From Chitinophagales bacterium (GTDB taxonomy: Bacteria; Bacteroidota; Bacteroidia; Chitinophagales; JADIYW01), in NCBI GenBank assembly GCA_023957245.1, contig JAMLHJ010000003.1, positions 124,001-188,000 of the forward strand: a DNA stretch of 64,000 nt. Direction: 5' to 3'. Both the position numbers and the translations under genes were made by a program. The notes below the pieces were generated by a model that worked only from the letters and a program-made list of their open reading frames with translations, did not search any database and was not told where the DNA came from. Below, one piece after another: positions 26,309 through 35,354 of this stretch (positions are counted from its first letter, which is position 1; each line of letters begins with the position of its first letter).

Positions 26309-27748
26309 ATGCTAGTGCTTACTTTACTCATATTACCATTTGTTGGGGCTTTATTAACAGCCCTTGCAGGAAATCGGTCAGCTAATAAAATTGCGCTACT
26401 TAGTACTGTAGCGACATTGCTATACACATTAAAAATGTATTTTGATTTTAGTCAAGGTACACAAGTGGATTGGTCTTTTAATGCGCAATGGTTGGTAGAT
26501 CCCAATATCATGTTTAGTTTATCTGTAGATGGATTAAGTATGTTGATGTTGATTTTGACTAATTTATTGACTCCTGTGATTGTATTATCTGGGCTTGGAA
26601 GCTCGGCAAATAATAGTCGTGTTTTTTATAGTTTGATTCTTGCAATGCAAGGGGCGATGAATGGTGTGTTTTTGGCAACTGAAGGTTTTACGTTTTATGT
26701 TTTCTGGGAGTTGTCATTGATACCTATTTATTTTATTGCATTAATATGGGGTCGTGATTATAGTAGAAAGATTACTTTCAAGTTTTTTGTATATACTCTA
26801 TTTGGAAGTTTATTGATGTTAATTTCTATTATCGTTTTATATCTATTTGCAGGTAGTTTACAGTTGGAGAATCTACATAGATTGAGCTTAAATGGATTAG
26901 GTCAAACAATAATTTTCTTAGGATTTTTTATTGCATTTGCTGTTAAAGTGCCTGTTTTGCCGTTTCATACTTGGCAGCCAGATACTTATGTGGCAGCACC
27001 GACTCAAGGTACAATGTTGCTTTCTGGTATCATGTTGAAAATGGGTCTTTATGGATTTGTGCGCTGGTTGCTCCCTATCGTGCCTTTTGCTGTTGCTCAG
27101 TTTGCACCTATTGTCATTACATTGGGGATAGTAGGAGTGGTGTATGGTGCATGGATAGCGATTCAACAAGATGATTTGAAAAGATTGTTTGCTTATTCAT
27201 CATTATCACATGTGGGTTTAATTACTGCTGGTATTTTTACAGTGAATACAATGGGACTGACAGGTGCATCGGTTCAGATGTTGGCACATGGGGTGAACGT
27301 AATCGGTTTGTTTTTTGCTGCTGAAGTGATTTTTAGACGTACAGGCACTTATGATTTAAGTGCGTTGGGTGGGGTTAGAACTAAAGCGCCTTGGTTTTCA
27401 ACTTATTTTTTCATTTTATTATTAGGAAGTATTGGCTTGCCTTTAACAAATGCATTTGTTGGAGAGTTTATGTTGATATTTTCAGTGTGGCAGTATAATT
27501 CAGCATTAGGTGTTTTTGCTGGACTGACAATTATTTTGGCTGCTGCCTATATGTTTAGAATGTTTCAAAGAGCAATGCTTGGGAATACCAATACGGTTAC
27601 ACAAGATTTTCAAGATTTGAATCTGTCAGAACATCTTACTTTTATTCCTTTAATCATTTTGGTTTTTGTTTTGGGTGTTTATCCAATGCCGATTATTGAA
27701 ATGGTGGAACCAGTTATTAAACAAATTATCCAATTAGCAGCTATATAA
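26309..27748 (+). CDS. nuoM: NADH-quinone oxidoreductase subunit M
   Basis: 479-residue antiporter-like proton-pumping subunit. FYVFWELSLIPIYFIALIWG carries the conserved Glu; VKVPVLPFHTWQPDTYVAAP carries the Lys/His region; IGLPLTNAFVGEF lies near the end. About 14 transmembrane helices. Directly abuts nuoL. Confidence 0.97.
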   Translation: MLVLTLLILPFVGALLTALAGNRSANKIALLSTVATLLYTLKMYFDFSQGTQVDWSFNAQWLVDPNIMFSLSVDGLSMLMLILTNLLTPVIVLSGLGSSANNSRVFYSLILAMQGAMNGVFLATEGFTFYVFWELSLIPIYFIALIWGRDYSRKITFKFFVYTLFGSLLMLISIIVLYLFAGSLQLENLHRLSLNGLGQTIIFLGFFIAFAVKVPVLPFHTWQPDTYVAAPTQGTMLLSGIMLKMGLYGFVRWLLPIVPFAVAQFAPIVITLGIVGVVYGAWIAIQQDDLKRLFAYSSLSHVGLITAGIFTVNTMGLTGASVQMLAHGVNVIGLFFAAEVIFRRTGTYDLSALGGVRTKAPWFSTYFFILLLGSIGLPLTNAFVGEFMLIFSVWQYNSALGVFAGLTIILAAAYMFRMFQRAMLGNTNTVTQDFQDLNLSEHLTFIPLIILVFVLGVYPMPIIEMVEPVIKQIIQLAAI

Positions 27749-27758
27749 ATTTATAAAC

Positions 27759-29135
27759 GTGGGAACAATTATTATTACTACTATACTTGGGCTTTTGGTA
27801 ATGGTCTTGGATATGCTTAAAATGCGTAAAGTAATACCATTATTTTCTTCAATAGTCCTTTTGGGTACATCCATATTTAATGTTTATTCTTATTGGAATA
27901 TAGATACTACTTTTTATCATGGAATGATTGCTATCGATCGCTTTTCAGTTGTATTTTCTTCTTTATTATTAGTAATATCTGCTCTTTTAATATTGTTGTC
28001 AGGTAAGTTCTTTGAAAGAGAAGCCGATAAAATATCTGATTATGTTGCCTTAATGGTTTTTACTTTAGTAGGTGGCTTATTAATGGTATCTTATGGCAAT
28101 ATGGCTACTTTATTCGTAGGAGTAGAAATTCTTTCTATGTCATTATATGTGCTGGCTGCAAGTAATAGAAAAAGTCTTGCATCAAATGAAGCTGGTTTGA
28201 AGTACTTTTTGATGGGTGCTTTTATGACAGGATTTTTATTGTTTGGGATTACATTGTTATATGGTGTTACAGGATCATTTGATATCTATGAAATTCAAGC
28301 TACTCTTATCCTTAAAGAACTAGATACATTTCTAGTGATTGGACTATTGTTTTTGTCTATTGCATTGCTATTTAAAGCTTCTATTGCACCATTTCATTTC
28401 TGGGCACCAGATGTTTATACAGGAGCACCATCATTAGTGACGGCATTTATGATTACTGTTGTTAAAGTGGCTGCCTTCGGAGCATTGTATAAATTGTTTG
28501 CTATCGTCTTTTTGATTAAGATTCATTATTTAGAACCTGTACTTGTTTTCTTTATTATTTTGACATTATTGATTTCCAATTTTTCAGGATTACTACAGAC
28601 AAGTTTAAAAAGGATTTTGGCTTTTTCTGGAATTTCACATGCGGCATTTTTATTATTGGCGATTGTGTCTTCCAATTTTGATTCTCCCTCAACATTGTTT
28701 TACTACTCAGCAGGATATGTGTTTGCCAATGTTGCTGCTTTTTCAGTGATTATTTATGTGAGCCATGTGAAAGGAAGCGACCATGTAGATGCATTTAGAG
28801 GCTTGTTATATGTCCGTCCAGGAATGGCAATAGCTATGATAATAGCGATATTGTCTATGGCTGGAATACCTCCTTTAGCTGGATTTATTGGAAAATATTT
28901 AGTGCTTTTGGATACTGTTCAAGCTCAATATACTTATTTAGCAATTATTGCTATCCTTATGAGTGTTATTGCTATCTATTACTATTTTAAAGTAATTATT
29001 TCAATGACTAAAAAGGTCGAAGGTGATTCAGGATTTACTTGTCCTCCAGTGATTTACACTATAGTTGCATGGGTAAGTGTAATAGTTGTAATAGTTTTGG
29101 GTGTTGCTCCAAAATATTTTCTCGGACTATTTTAG
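27759..29135 (+). CDS. nuoN: NADH-quinone oxidoreductase subunit N
   Basis: 458-residue third antiporter-like subunit. Visible: LFVGVEILSMSLYVLAA, FKASIAPFHFWAPDVYTGAP, and MAGIPPLAGFIGKY. The start is GTG at 27759, 10 bp after nuoM. It is the last nuo gene. The 85 bp after it hold a weak inverted repeat (29153-29161 / 29178-29185) but no convincing terminator. Confidence 0.96.
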   Translation: MGTIIITTILGLLVMVLDMLKMRKVIPLFSSIVLLGTSIFNVYSYWNIDTTFYHGMIAIDRFSVVFSSLLLVISALLILLSGKFFEREADKISDYVALMVFTLVGGLLMVSYGNMATLFVGVEILSMSLYVLAASNRKSLASNEAGLKYFLMGAFMTGFLLFGITLLYGVTGSFDIYEIQATLILKELDTFLVIGLLFLSIALLFKASIAPFHFWAPDVYTGAPSLVTAFMITVVKVAAFGALYKLFAIVFLIKIHYLEPVLVFFIILTLLISNFSGLLQTSLKRILAFSGISHAAFLLLAIVSSNFDSPSTLFYYSAGYVFANVAAFSVIIYVSHVKGSDHVDAFRGLLYVRPGMAIAMIIAILSMAGIPPLAGFIGKYLVLLDTVQAQYTYLAIIAILMSVIAIYYYFKVIISMTKKVEGDSGFTCPPVIYTIVAWVSVIVVIVLGVAPKYFLGLF

Positions 29136-29220
29136 TTGGTAATTCTTTTTTCATTTACTGATTTTTGGAGTGAATTCTCAGTAATTACTTTTAAGTTGGA
29201 TTTGCTATTTTTATACAATT

Positions 29221-30384
29221 ATGTATAGATGGCTTTCGATTGTATTTTGTCTATTGACATTTGCTTGTCAGAAGGAAGGAAAGCGACTTGCTTCTTTATC
29301 TATTTTTGCACCTGAAGGAATAAATATTCAAGGTAAATCTGAAGCACATTTTATTTATAATGATAATTGGGATGTGCAAGAGTTTGACGGTTCTGTTAAA
29401 TACAGGGGCGGATATTCATTGCGATATGCAAAAAAATCTTATGGAATTGAATTGAAAAGTCAAGTTTCATTAGGAGGAATGCCTTCTGAAGATGATTGGG
29501 TGTTGAATGCGAATTATGTCGATAAGACATTTATAAGGCATAAATTGGGCTATGATTTGTTTCGAAAGATGGGTGAAGATAATATAGCTCCTCTGAGTAA
29601 TTATATTGAAGTCTTTGAAAATGATAGTCCTAAAGGTTTGTTTGTTTTGATGCAGAAGTTGACTCCTAAAATCTTGGGGGTTAAAAAGAAAGATACGAAG
29701 GCTTTAGTATTTAAAGAGCCTCCTATTTTTTATATTGATGAAATGCTTTTCCAAGATTCTGTGAATATCTTTCAGCAGAAATATCCTCAATTCAAGAAAG
29801 AGGATAAGAAAGATATTTTGCTTGAGTTTAGAAAATTTTTATTTCAATCTAGTGAAAGAGAGTTTTCTAATGATATTCATCAATGGATAGATATAGATAA
29901 TGTTACAGATTGGTTGATCATTTTATTATTGGCAAATGCTGGTGATAATATTGTTAAGAATTTTTATTTGTATAAAAAAGATGCTCAGACACCATTTCGT
30001 ATTGCTCTGTGGGATTTTGATCATTCATTTGGTAGAGATGGAGATAATGAATTGAGTAATAGTGACAAACCAATTAATCTGAAACGTTCTATTTTATTTG
30101 TTCGACTTTGGAATAATCCTTATCTCAATTTTAATCAGAGATTAGTTGAAAGATGGCATGAACTGCGAAATAGTAATATTATAAGTGCTTATGAACTCAA
30201 TAGGATGATAGATTGTAATGTCCAAATCATCTTGCCATATATTTCTATGAATAGTCTTTTATGGCCGTTAAATTCTCCAGATTATTATGATGATAATAGT
30301 TTTAATGAGGAACTGACTTTGATGAAAACTTTTATAAAGATGAGAATTAGAGATTTGGATAAGTTGTATTGTTATCCAGATTAA
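29221..30384 (+). CDS. CotH-kinase family lipoprotein
   Basis: 387 residues; signal and lipobox LLTFACQK (Cys16). The body matches CotH-type atypical protein kinases: RGGYSLRYAKKSYGIELK, DDWVLNANYVDKTFIRHKLGYDLF, and the catalytic-loop-like DNIVKNFYLYKK with PFRIALWDFDHSFGRDG. Eukaryote-like CotH kinases phosphorylate surface proteins; for bacterial extracellular members the substrate is unknown. A second, truncated copy of residues about 237-387 lies at 36489-36944, so this gene was involved in a duplication around the foreign segment downstream. Confidence 0.8.
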   Translation: MYRWLSIVFCLLTFACQKEGKRLASLSIFAPEGINIQGKSEAHFIYNDNWDVQEFDGSVKYRGGYSLRYAKKSYGIELKSQVSLGGMPSEDDWVLNANYVDKTFIRHKLGYDLFRKMGEDNIAPLSNYIEVFENDSPKGLFVLMQKLTPKILGVKKKDTKALVFKEPPIFYIDEMLFQDSVNIFQQKYPQFKKEDKKDILLEFRKFLFQSSEREFSNDIHQWIDIDNVTDWLIILLLANAGDNIVKNFYLYKKDAQTPFRIALWDFDHSFGRDGDNELSNSDKPINLKRSILFVRLWNNPYLNFNQRLVERWHELRNSNIISAYELNRMIDCNVQIILPYISMNSLLWPLNSPDYYDDNSFNEELTLMKTFIKMRIRDLDKLYCYPD

Positions 30385-30387
30385 ATG

Positions 30388-30573
30388 GACTATAATGAAA
30401 TAAAATTCCAATATTTTCCAATGGAATGAGGGATATTATTGAGAGGGTGGCGTTGGTACTCATTCAAGTATGTGGTTTTGTTTATTTTGCTTTTATACCA
30501 TATTGATAAATTGAAGTCTATATAAATTGAAAATGTTTGTTCCTGTGTTTGATGATATATTTTTTCTATTTGA
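30388..30573 (-). pseudogene. 3' remnant of a second copy of the 526-residue helical protein gene
   Basis: These bases are a diverged copy of 36947-37133, the 3' end of the intact minus-strand gene at 36950-38530, in the same orientation and the same position relative to a cotH 3' end. The 5' portion is missing and is replaced by the transposase remnant. Frame is broken, so it cannot encode a product. Confidence 0.75.
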
Positions 30574-30979
30574 TTTGTTCTATCGCCTCTATTCCTAATC
30601 GTTTCCTGATTTCAACAAACAATGATGCATCAAAAGGAGGTAGGTCGCTAAAAGAACTATAGCCGAGGAAGTACTGCATGTATATATTTTCACTGATTTG
30701 ATCGATGGTTTCACGGTCATCAAGATTGCAAATATGTTTGATGATAAGTGCCCCTAAAACAATTCTCGGGTTTAATGGTCTTCGACCTGTATCACGCTTG
30801 GGAACAAATTTTTGGTATATCGAACAGAATTCATCCCATGGAAGTAGATTGCTAAGCAATACCCAACGATTATTGGGATTTAGTTTTTTCTCAAATGGAG
30901 ATTCAAAACCATCAATGGTTAATTGATTGTGGCTTACATATTCAACGTTAGATGCACGACTTTTTCGCCTATTATTCAT
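30566..30979 (-). mobile_element. IS1182-type transposase remnant (N-terminal part only)
   Basis: About 138 codons of a transposase N-terminus. Recognisable: QLTIDGFESPFEKKL, DTGRRPLNPRIVLGALIIKH and YMQYFLGYSSFSDLPPFDASL, the InsH/IS1182-type N-terminal domain. The catalytic DDE part (normally another 300 or so residues) is absent; the frame runs into the neighbouring gene remnant and stops at 30566. GTG at 30991 or ATG at 30979 would be the start. No matching second end or inverted-repeat pair was found, so the element is dead. Confidence 0.8.
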
Positions 30980-30991
30980 ATTACCTTGCAC

Positions 30992-31325
30992 TTGGTTGAT
31001 ATAAAAATAACGAAATCCTTAGTGTTTTATAGTGTTTATTCTTTTTCAGCAGACCCTATGTACTAAATTCTTTTGAGGCATTTGTACAATAATACGACAT
31101 GTTTATTTCTTAAATAATTGATTTTGTATTTTTTAAGAATTTATATGAAAAAATAAGGTTTTTATATATAGATGAGCTAAGACTAAGTTTCTAAAGATTC
31201 GTTGAATTTATCATTCTATTTTAACTATAAAAAATTAATTTGCTTTTTAATTTAATAATATGTATATTGGGTTAAATGAAAATTATTATATCATGAACAA
31301 GTATTTTTTGATTGTATCTTCAAAT
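30992..31325. other. non-coding spacer at the left edge of the inserted gene block
   Basis: No gene seen. The first part probably holds the outer end of the broken insertion sequence. It includes the first copy of a 16-bp direct repeat (31237-31252) whose partner marks the right edge of the block at 36475-36490. The reading frame of the next gene is open from 31260. Confidence 0.45.
31237..31252 (+). repeat. 16-bp direct repeat, left copy (AATTTGCTTTTTAATT)
   Basis: Identical to 36475-36490. The two copies bracket the block of four genes between the transposase remnant and the truncated cotH copy. AT-rich, so chance identity is possible, but the right copy lies exactly on the cotH breakpoint. 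Confidence 0.5.
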
Positions 31326-32411
31326 ATGAAGTTTTTAGTGTTTTTAACCTTTTTTATCAGCATAGGACATCATGCAAATGCGCAGATAAAAGTGATTTCA
31401 GATGGAAAGGTTGGCGTAGGGGTGTCTAATCCTACAGAAAGGCTTCATGTGAATGGTTTTATGTTAATGGGACCCAAACCAGGTGGAACTTATGCTGATG
31501 GAATAAAATTTACACGCTCGGCAAATTATCCGACAGATCCTGCTGAATGGGGAATCGACACAGATAAAGGATTCAATATATGGAAGCCTCATCCATCAGT
31601 AAACTCAGGGAATTTTAAAATCTTTATTAAAGATACTACGGGATATGTTGGTATCAATACAGGAACACCTTCATATCGCTTAGATGTGAATGGCACTTTA
31701 CATTGTGTTGGTTTCACTAATTCATCAGATGAACGACTCAAATCGAATATTGCAGACATTAAGAACAGTTTGGACTTAGTTTTACAACTGAACCCTAAGA
31801 GTTATGATTTAACAATACCTATAAACGACCAGTCTTCTTCATCTAAATTCCTTTCGGAAGGTGGCGAATATCTGGTACAAGAGCCTGAAATATTGAAAAA
31901 TCAGACTGGATTTTTAGCGCAGGAAATCCGTAAAACTTTGCCCCACTTGGTGTCAGAGGATAATCAGGGCTTCTTGAGCTTGAATTATATCGGATTGATT
32001 CCTTATTTAGTAGATGCAATAAAAGAGCAAAACAAACAGATAGAAGCACTTCAGGAGCAAATACAGGGATGTTGCTCTGTATATGCCACGGATGATTTGA
32101 GGGCAAGAAACGGAGGAGTCGATACAGATGCCGGTGTTAATAGTGCAGACTATGCCTCTTTGGAGCAAAACATTCCCAATCCTTTTCATCAGCAGACGGT
32201 CATCGCTTATACTATTCCTGAGAATTGCCGGAACAGTAGTATTCATATCTACAATCTGAACGGTGCAGAACTCAGAAGCTATACCATTTCACAGAAAGGA
32301 AGAGGCAGCATTACTGTAGATGCAGGTAGCCTGAAAGCAGGTATGTATCTCTATACGCTGATATGTGACGGCAAGGAAGTAGCTACCAAGAAAATGATTC
32401 TAACGAATTAA
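31326..32411 (+). CDS. tail-fibre (peptidase S74 chaperone) domain protein with T9SS type A sorting domain
   Basis: 361 residues from the ATG at 31326, which begins a good signal peptide (MKFLVFLTFFISIGHHANAQ); upstream in-frame ATGs at 31260 and 31293 are less likely. N-terminal part has GKVGVGVSNPTERLHVNG and GINTGTPSYRLDVNG repeats typical of Bacteroidota tail-fibre-like proteins, then the S74 intramolecular chaperone signature SSDERLKSNI with GFLAQEI and a coiled coil (KEQNKQIEALQEQ). The end (LEQNIPNPFHQQTVIAY ... AGMYLYTLICDGKEVATKKM) is a type IX secretion C-terminal domain. Probably a surface-displayed trimeric protein. Base composition looks richer in G+C than the flanking genes. Confidence 0.8.
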   Translation: MKFLVFLTFFISIGHHANAQIKVISDGKVGVGVSNPTERLHVNGFMLMGPKPGGTYADGIKFTRSANYPTDPAEWGIDTDKGFNIWKPHPSVNSGNFKIFIKDTTGYVGINTGTPSYRLDVNGTLHCVGFTNSSDERLKSNIADIKNSLDLVLQLNPKSYDLTIPINDQSSSSKFLSEGGEYLVQEPEILKNQTGFLAQEIRKTLPHLVSEDNQGFLSLNYIGLIPYLVDAIKEQNKQIEALQEQIQGCCSVYATDDLRARNGGVDTDAGVNSADYASLEQNIPNPFHQQTVIAYTIPENCRNSSIHIYNLNGAELRSYTISQKGRGSITVDAGSLKAGMYLYTLICDGKEVATKKMILTN

Positions 32412-32424
32412 AAAGGTGTCAGCG

Positions 32425-34245
32425 ATGAAAAAATTATATTTAATAGCTTTGTTGCTGTCTATCTGCCTGACAGATAAAAGTGCAATGGCACAAGACGAAC
32501 CCAAAGAGGAAAAGCCTCAATACATTGTGGAAATAGACTCGCAGTTCATCAAGGCTACACCGTATGAGCGAGTAGTGGAAGATGGCATGGAGGTAGAGCG
32601 TTATGTCGGAGGGAAAGCAGAATGGTACACGGATATGACCATCCGTAGTTTTCTGCCCAAAAAAGCAGATGAAAATGGTATGAAAATGATGTCAGATGGT
32701 GACACTGTGAAACCCACTATTTTTTTGCTTTCGGGAGGTGGGTTTACAAGTTTAGATAATCAAGCTGAACTAAATCCTGATAATGGAAATTTAGATGCAC
32801 ATCCTAACCTGAAATTAGCTACTAAGCTCGCCAACGAAGGCTATAATGTCTTTTGGATTGATTATGCATTAGAGAATACATACAAAACCTTGATAGACAA
32901 ATTATTGTTTATAAAACCTGCCGACAGTTGTACAGCCCTCAATGGTACAGAAGCAAAGGCAAGAATGGAGCATGCTTCCCTGAAATCATTCAGGGATTTC
33001 AGAGTGAAATTTAAGGCTATCATTAACGACCCAGACAATTATGTAGATACCAATAATGTTTTTATTTCCGGCATCAGTGCCAGAGCAGTACTAACGATAT
33101 ACTCGGTGTTTTTGGATGGGTCTGAGATACCTTCATCCATATCGTTTGTCAAATGTAGTGGAGGAAGCCCTACAACCATAGTAACTATTGATGCAAATCA
33201 CGCATTGAGAAAGGATGGCTATCCGATGCCCAAAATCAAAGGAATTATTCCTATGTCAGGAGCGAGTTTTTATGATACTATTTTTACTAATAATACCACT
33301 GTTACCAATCAGGTAGCAATGAATTTTATGCATGGAACATGTGATGAATTAATTAATCAGGATACAGGAAGAGTAAGTTATAAATTCTTAGTGATAGAAT
33401 GGGTCTGGTTTATTAATGACTGGTATCCTAAATTTCCTTTTAATGTGCTGGATACTGTATATAACACGCATGAGACCTTTCGATATCCCCGTGGTTATGG
33501 TTCTAAACACTTGTACAATCTGCTAAGAACTACTCATAACAAGGTTGGTTTCGGGCAGGTCATAAGAGGTGGACATTCTCCTCTCAATTCTACAGTCAAC
33601 GGAGCAGGTGGTTGGGATGTATATCAGAAAGGTACACCTTCGTCCAAGTATAATCCGAGAGACATCGTATTTGACAACATCTCCCTTTTTATGAAGCGAG
33701 TGATGGGCGAGGCTGATCCTCCATGGACGAATCATGCCTATTCTGTATTCCCTGATATTCCGACCGAGTTTTGTTTGACTGATGATCAAACTCTGTTATC
33801 ACCTCCGATTATTACTGTCGATACCGTTTGCGGGACAGTCGCTGCCGCACTGAGTAATCCTCCTGCATGGGCAACTATTACATGGAGTGTATCTAATAAG
33901 CTACAGATAGTGGGAAGTAATACCGGAACTGCTATTGCCTATAAAGGATTGAGTGCTGGGAGCGGTACGCTAACCGCCTCAGTAGATTATGGCAACGGAG
34001 TGGTGATACCTGTCAGCAAAAACGTAGTAATACCAGCTACTTGTCCGTCACCGTGCAATGGTATTTTTTATTTTAACAATCAAAATGTCAGTACCAATAC
34101 CAGCATCATCCATTGTGGCAATATTCATTCTCAAAATATCACAGTGAATAGCGGAGTTTCGCTTACTTTAGATGCGACAGGATATGTACTGATACCCAAC
34201 AATTTTGAAGTACCTGTGGGTGCTACATTAGGAGTCAACCCTTAA
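32425..34245 (+). CDS. secreted alpha/beta-hydrolase-like protein with C-terminal beta modules
   Basis: 606 residues from the ATG at 32425 (signal MKKLYLIALLLSICLTDKSAMAQ); GTG at 32416 is the alternative. The middle looks like a carboxylesterase/feruloyl-esterase-type hydrolase: an oxyanion-like LLSGGGFTS, EGYNVFWIDYAL, a nucleophile elbow NVFISGISARAV, the acid in MHGTCDELI and a His in VIRGGHSP. The elbow reads G-I-S-A-R rather than G-x-S-x-G. After about residue 470 come an Ig/PKD-like segment and a final beta module ending NFEVPVGATLGVNP. The last 22 codons are repeated at 35272-35337. Function unconfirmed; 13 bp after the previous stop, so co-transcribed. Confidence 0.6.
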   Translation: MKKLYLIALLLSICLTDKSAMAQDEPKEEKPQYIVEIDSQFIKATPYERVVEDGMEVERYVGGKAEWYTDMTIRSFLPKKADENGMKMMSDGDTVKPTIFLLSGGGFTSLDNQAELNPDNGNLDAHPNLKLATKLANEGYNVFWIDYALENTYKTLIDKLLFIKPADSCTALNGTEAKARMEHASLKSFRDFRVKFKAIINDPDNYVDTNNVFISGISARAVLTIYSVFLDGSEIPSSISFVKCSGGSPTTIVTIDANHALRKDGYPMPKIKGIIPMSGASFYDTIFTNNTTVTNQVAMNFMHGTCDELINQDTGRVSYKFLVIEWVWFINDWYPKFPFNVLDTVYNTHETFRYPRGYGSKHLYNLLRTTHNKVGFGQVIRGGHSPLNSTVNGAGGWDVYQKGTPSSKYNPRDIVFDNISLFMKRVMGEADPPWTNHAYSVFPDIPTEFCLTDDQTLLSPPIITVDTVCGTVAAALSNPPAWATITWSVSNKLQIVGSNTGTAIAYKGLSAGSGTLTASVDYGNGVVIPVSKNVVIPATCPSPCNGIFYFNNQNVSTNTSIIHCGNIHSQNITVNSGVSLTLDATGYVLIPNNFEVPVGATLGVNP

Positions 34246-34256
34246 AAATACAAATC

Positions 34257-35270
34257 ATGAGAAAGTTTAAAATACAATATATATTCTTTGCACTCACACT
34301 CCTGCTTGTGAGTGCTTGTAAGAAAGATACAGTAAAGAAACCTGATATCTCAAATGGAGACGATAGAGATATCAGGATAACAAAAGTGCAATATTTAGGG
34401 CATGATTTTAATCCACTTTTTTTCTTTAGTAGTCCAACTCCACTGATGTACACAAAAGAATGTACCTATCATTATGATTCTGATGGTCGATTGAGCTATA
34501 TAATGAACGATGATATTTTAAGGGTTCAGGTGGAATACAGCCATGAGCAGATAATAGTTTCAAATAATGTGGAACAAGAAGATAAGAAAATCGCTTCTTA
34601 TTGGGATCACTCTATTATAAGTTATCAGAATAATAAGATAAGAAATATTATAATTAATGCGTTTTCCCCAGGATTTGTAATAGAGGCTTCTATTGATCAA
34701 AGAAGTATGATTGTTAAAAGAGAATCTGACGGCAGATTAAAATCAGTCATGGATGACGGTACATTCGAAAATGAGTGGTTTTTTCCATTAAGCACACAAG
34801 TATTATCATATAATGAAAATGGATTACCATACAGGTTGGTTGGTTCGATAGTTTTGGATATAAAGAAAACTCTTCCTCTGCCGTGGGATTTTACATATCA
34901 ATACAACAAAGCGGATGATGTTCCCACCAAGTTAAAACGTTTAGTCAATGAAGAATTACTTCTTTCAACAAACATATATGGAATAGCAAATTATGACATA
35001 TATTATATAGACAGCTCTCGTCATCTTAGCCAGTTCGGAGAAGGTAACTGGTTGATATCTTTCGGTCTGCCTGAGTACTATATTCTCGAAGAGAAAAGTA
35101 CGCACCTCGTTTCCAAAAGAACTACTGATTATTATCAATTAGATTCATTATCAGGAGATAGGGAATTTATCAAAAACACCAAAGTAGAAGATTTTCCATA
35201 TAAGCACGATGCGGAAGCCAAGACTTTAGAAATCGCAGGGCTAAAAATATGGTATGAGTTTGTAGAGTAG
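34257..35270 (+). CDS. lipoprotein with YD-like region, paralogue 1
   Basis: 337 residues with signal and lipobox LLLVSACKKD (Cys21). The mature part begins with an Asp-rich stretch and DIRITKVQYLGHDF, then ECTYHYDSDGRLSYIMNDD and further QVLSYNENGLPYRL and FTYQYNKADD segments, a pattern like DUF4595-type Bacteroidota lipoproteins or divergent YD repeats. Function unknown. It is about two-thirds identical by eye to the next gene, its tandem duplicate. Starts 11 bp after the hydrolase-like gene. Confidence 0.65.
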   Translation: MRKFKIQYIFFALTLLLVSACKKDTVKKPDISNGDDRDIRITKVQYLGHDFNPLFFFSSPTPLMYTKECTYHYDSDGRLSYIMNDDILRVQVEYSHEQIIVSNNVEQEDKKIASYWDHSIISYQNNKIRNIIINAFSPGFVIEASIDQRSMIVKRESDGRLKSVMDDGTFENEWFFPLSTQVLSYNENGLPYRLVGSIVLDIKKTLPLPWDFTYQYNKADDVPTKLKRLVNEELLLSTNIYGIANYDIYYIDSSRHLSQFGEGNWLISFGLPEYYILEEKSTHLVSKRTTDYYQLDSLSGDREFIKNTKVEDFPYKHDAEAKTLEIAGLKIWYEFVE

Positions 35271-35271
35271 T

Positions 35272-35337
35272 GGATATGTACTGATTCTCGGCAATTTTGA
35301 AGTGCCTCTTGGTGCAACATTAGATGTCAATCCTTGA
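35272..35337 (+). pseudogene. duplicated 3' tail of the hydrolase-like gene
   Basis: 22 in-frame codons reading GYVLILGNFEVPLGATLDVN-P and a stop, matching the last 22 codons of the gene ending at 34245 (GYVLIPNNFEVPVGATLGVNP). It has no start of its own. It marks the left edge of a tandem duplication whose unit is the hydrolase tail plus a lipoprotein gene. Confidence 0.85.
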
Positions 35338-35354
35338 ATTAAAAAATGCAAATC

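Noticed and set aside
29153-29185. terminator after nuoN
   Set aside because: An 8-bp imperfect inverted repeat is present but the loop is long and no T-run follows, so it was not called.
30566-31080. a complete insertion sequence
   Set aside because: Only the transposase N-terminus is present and no pair of terminal inverted repeats or target duplication could be found.
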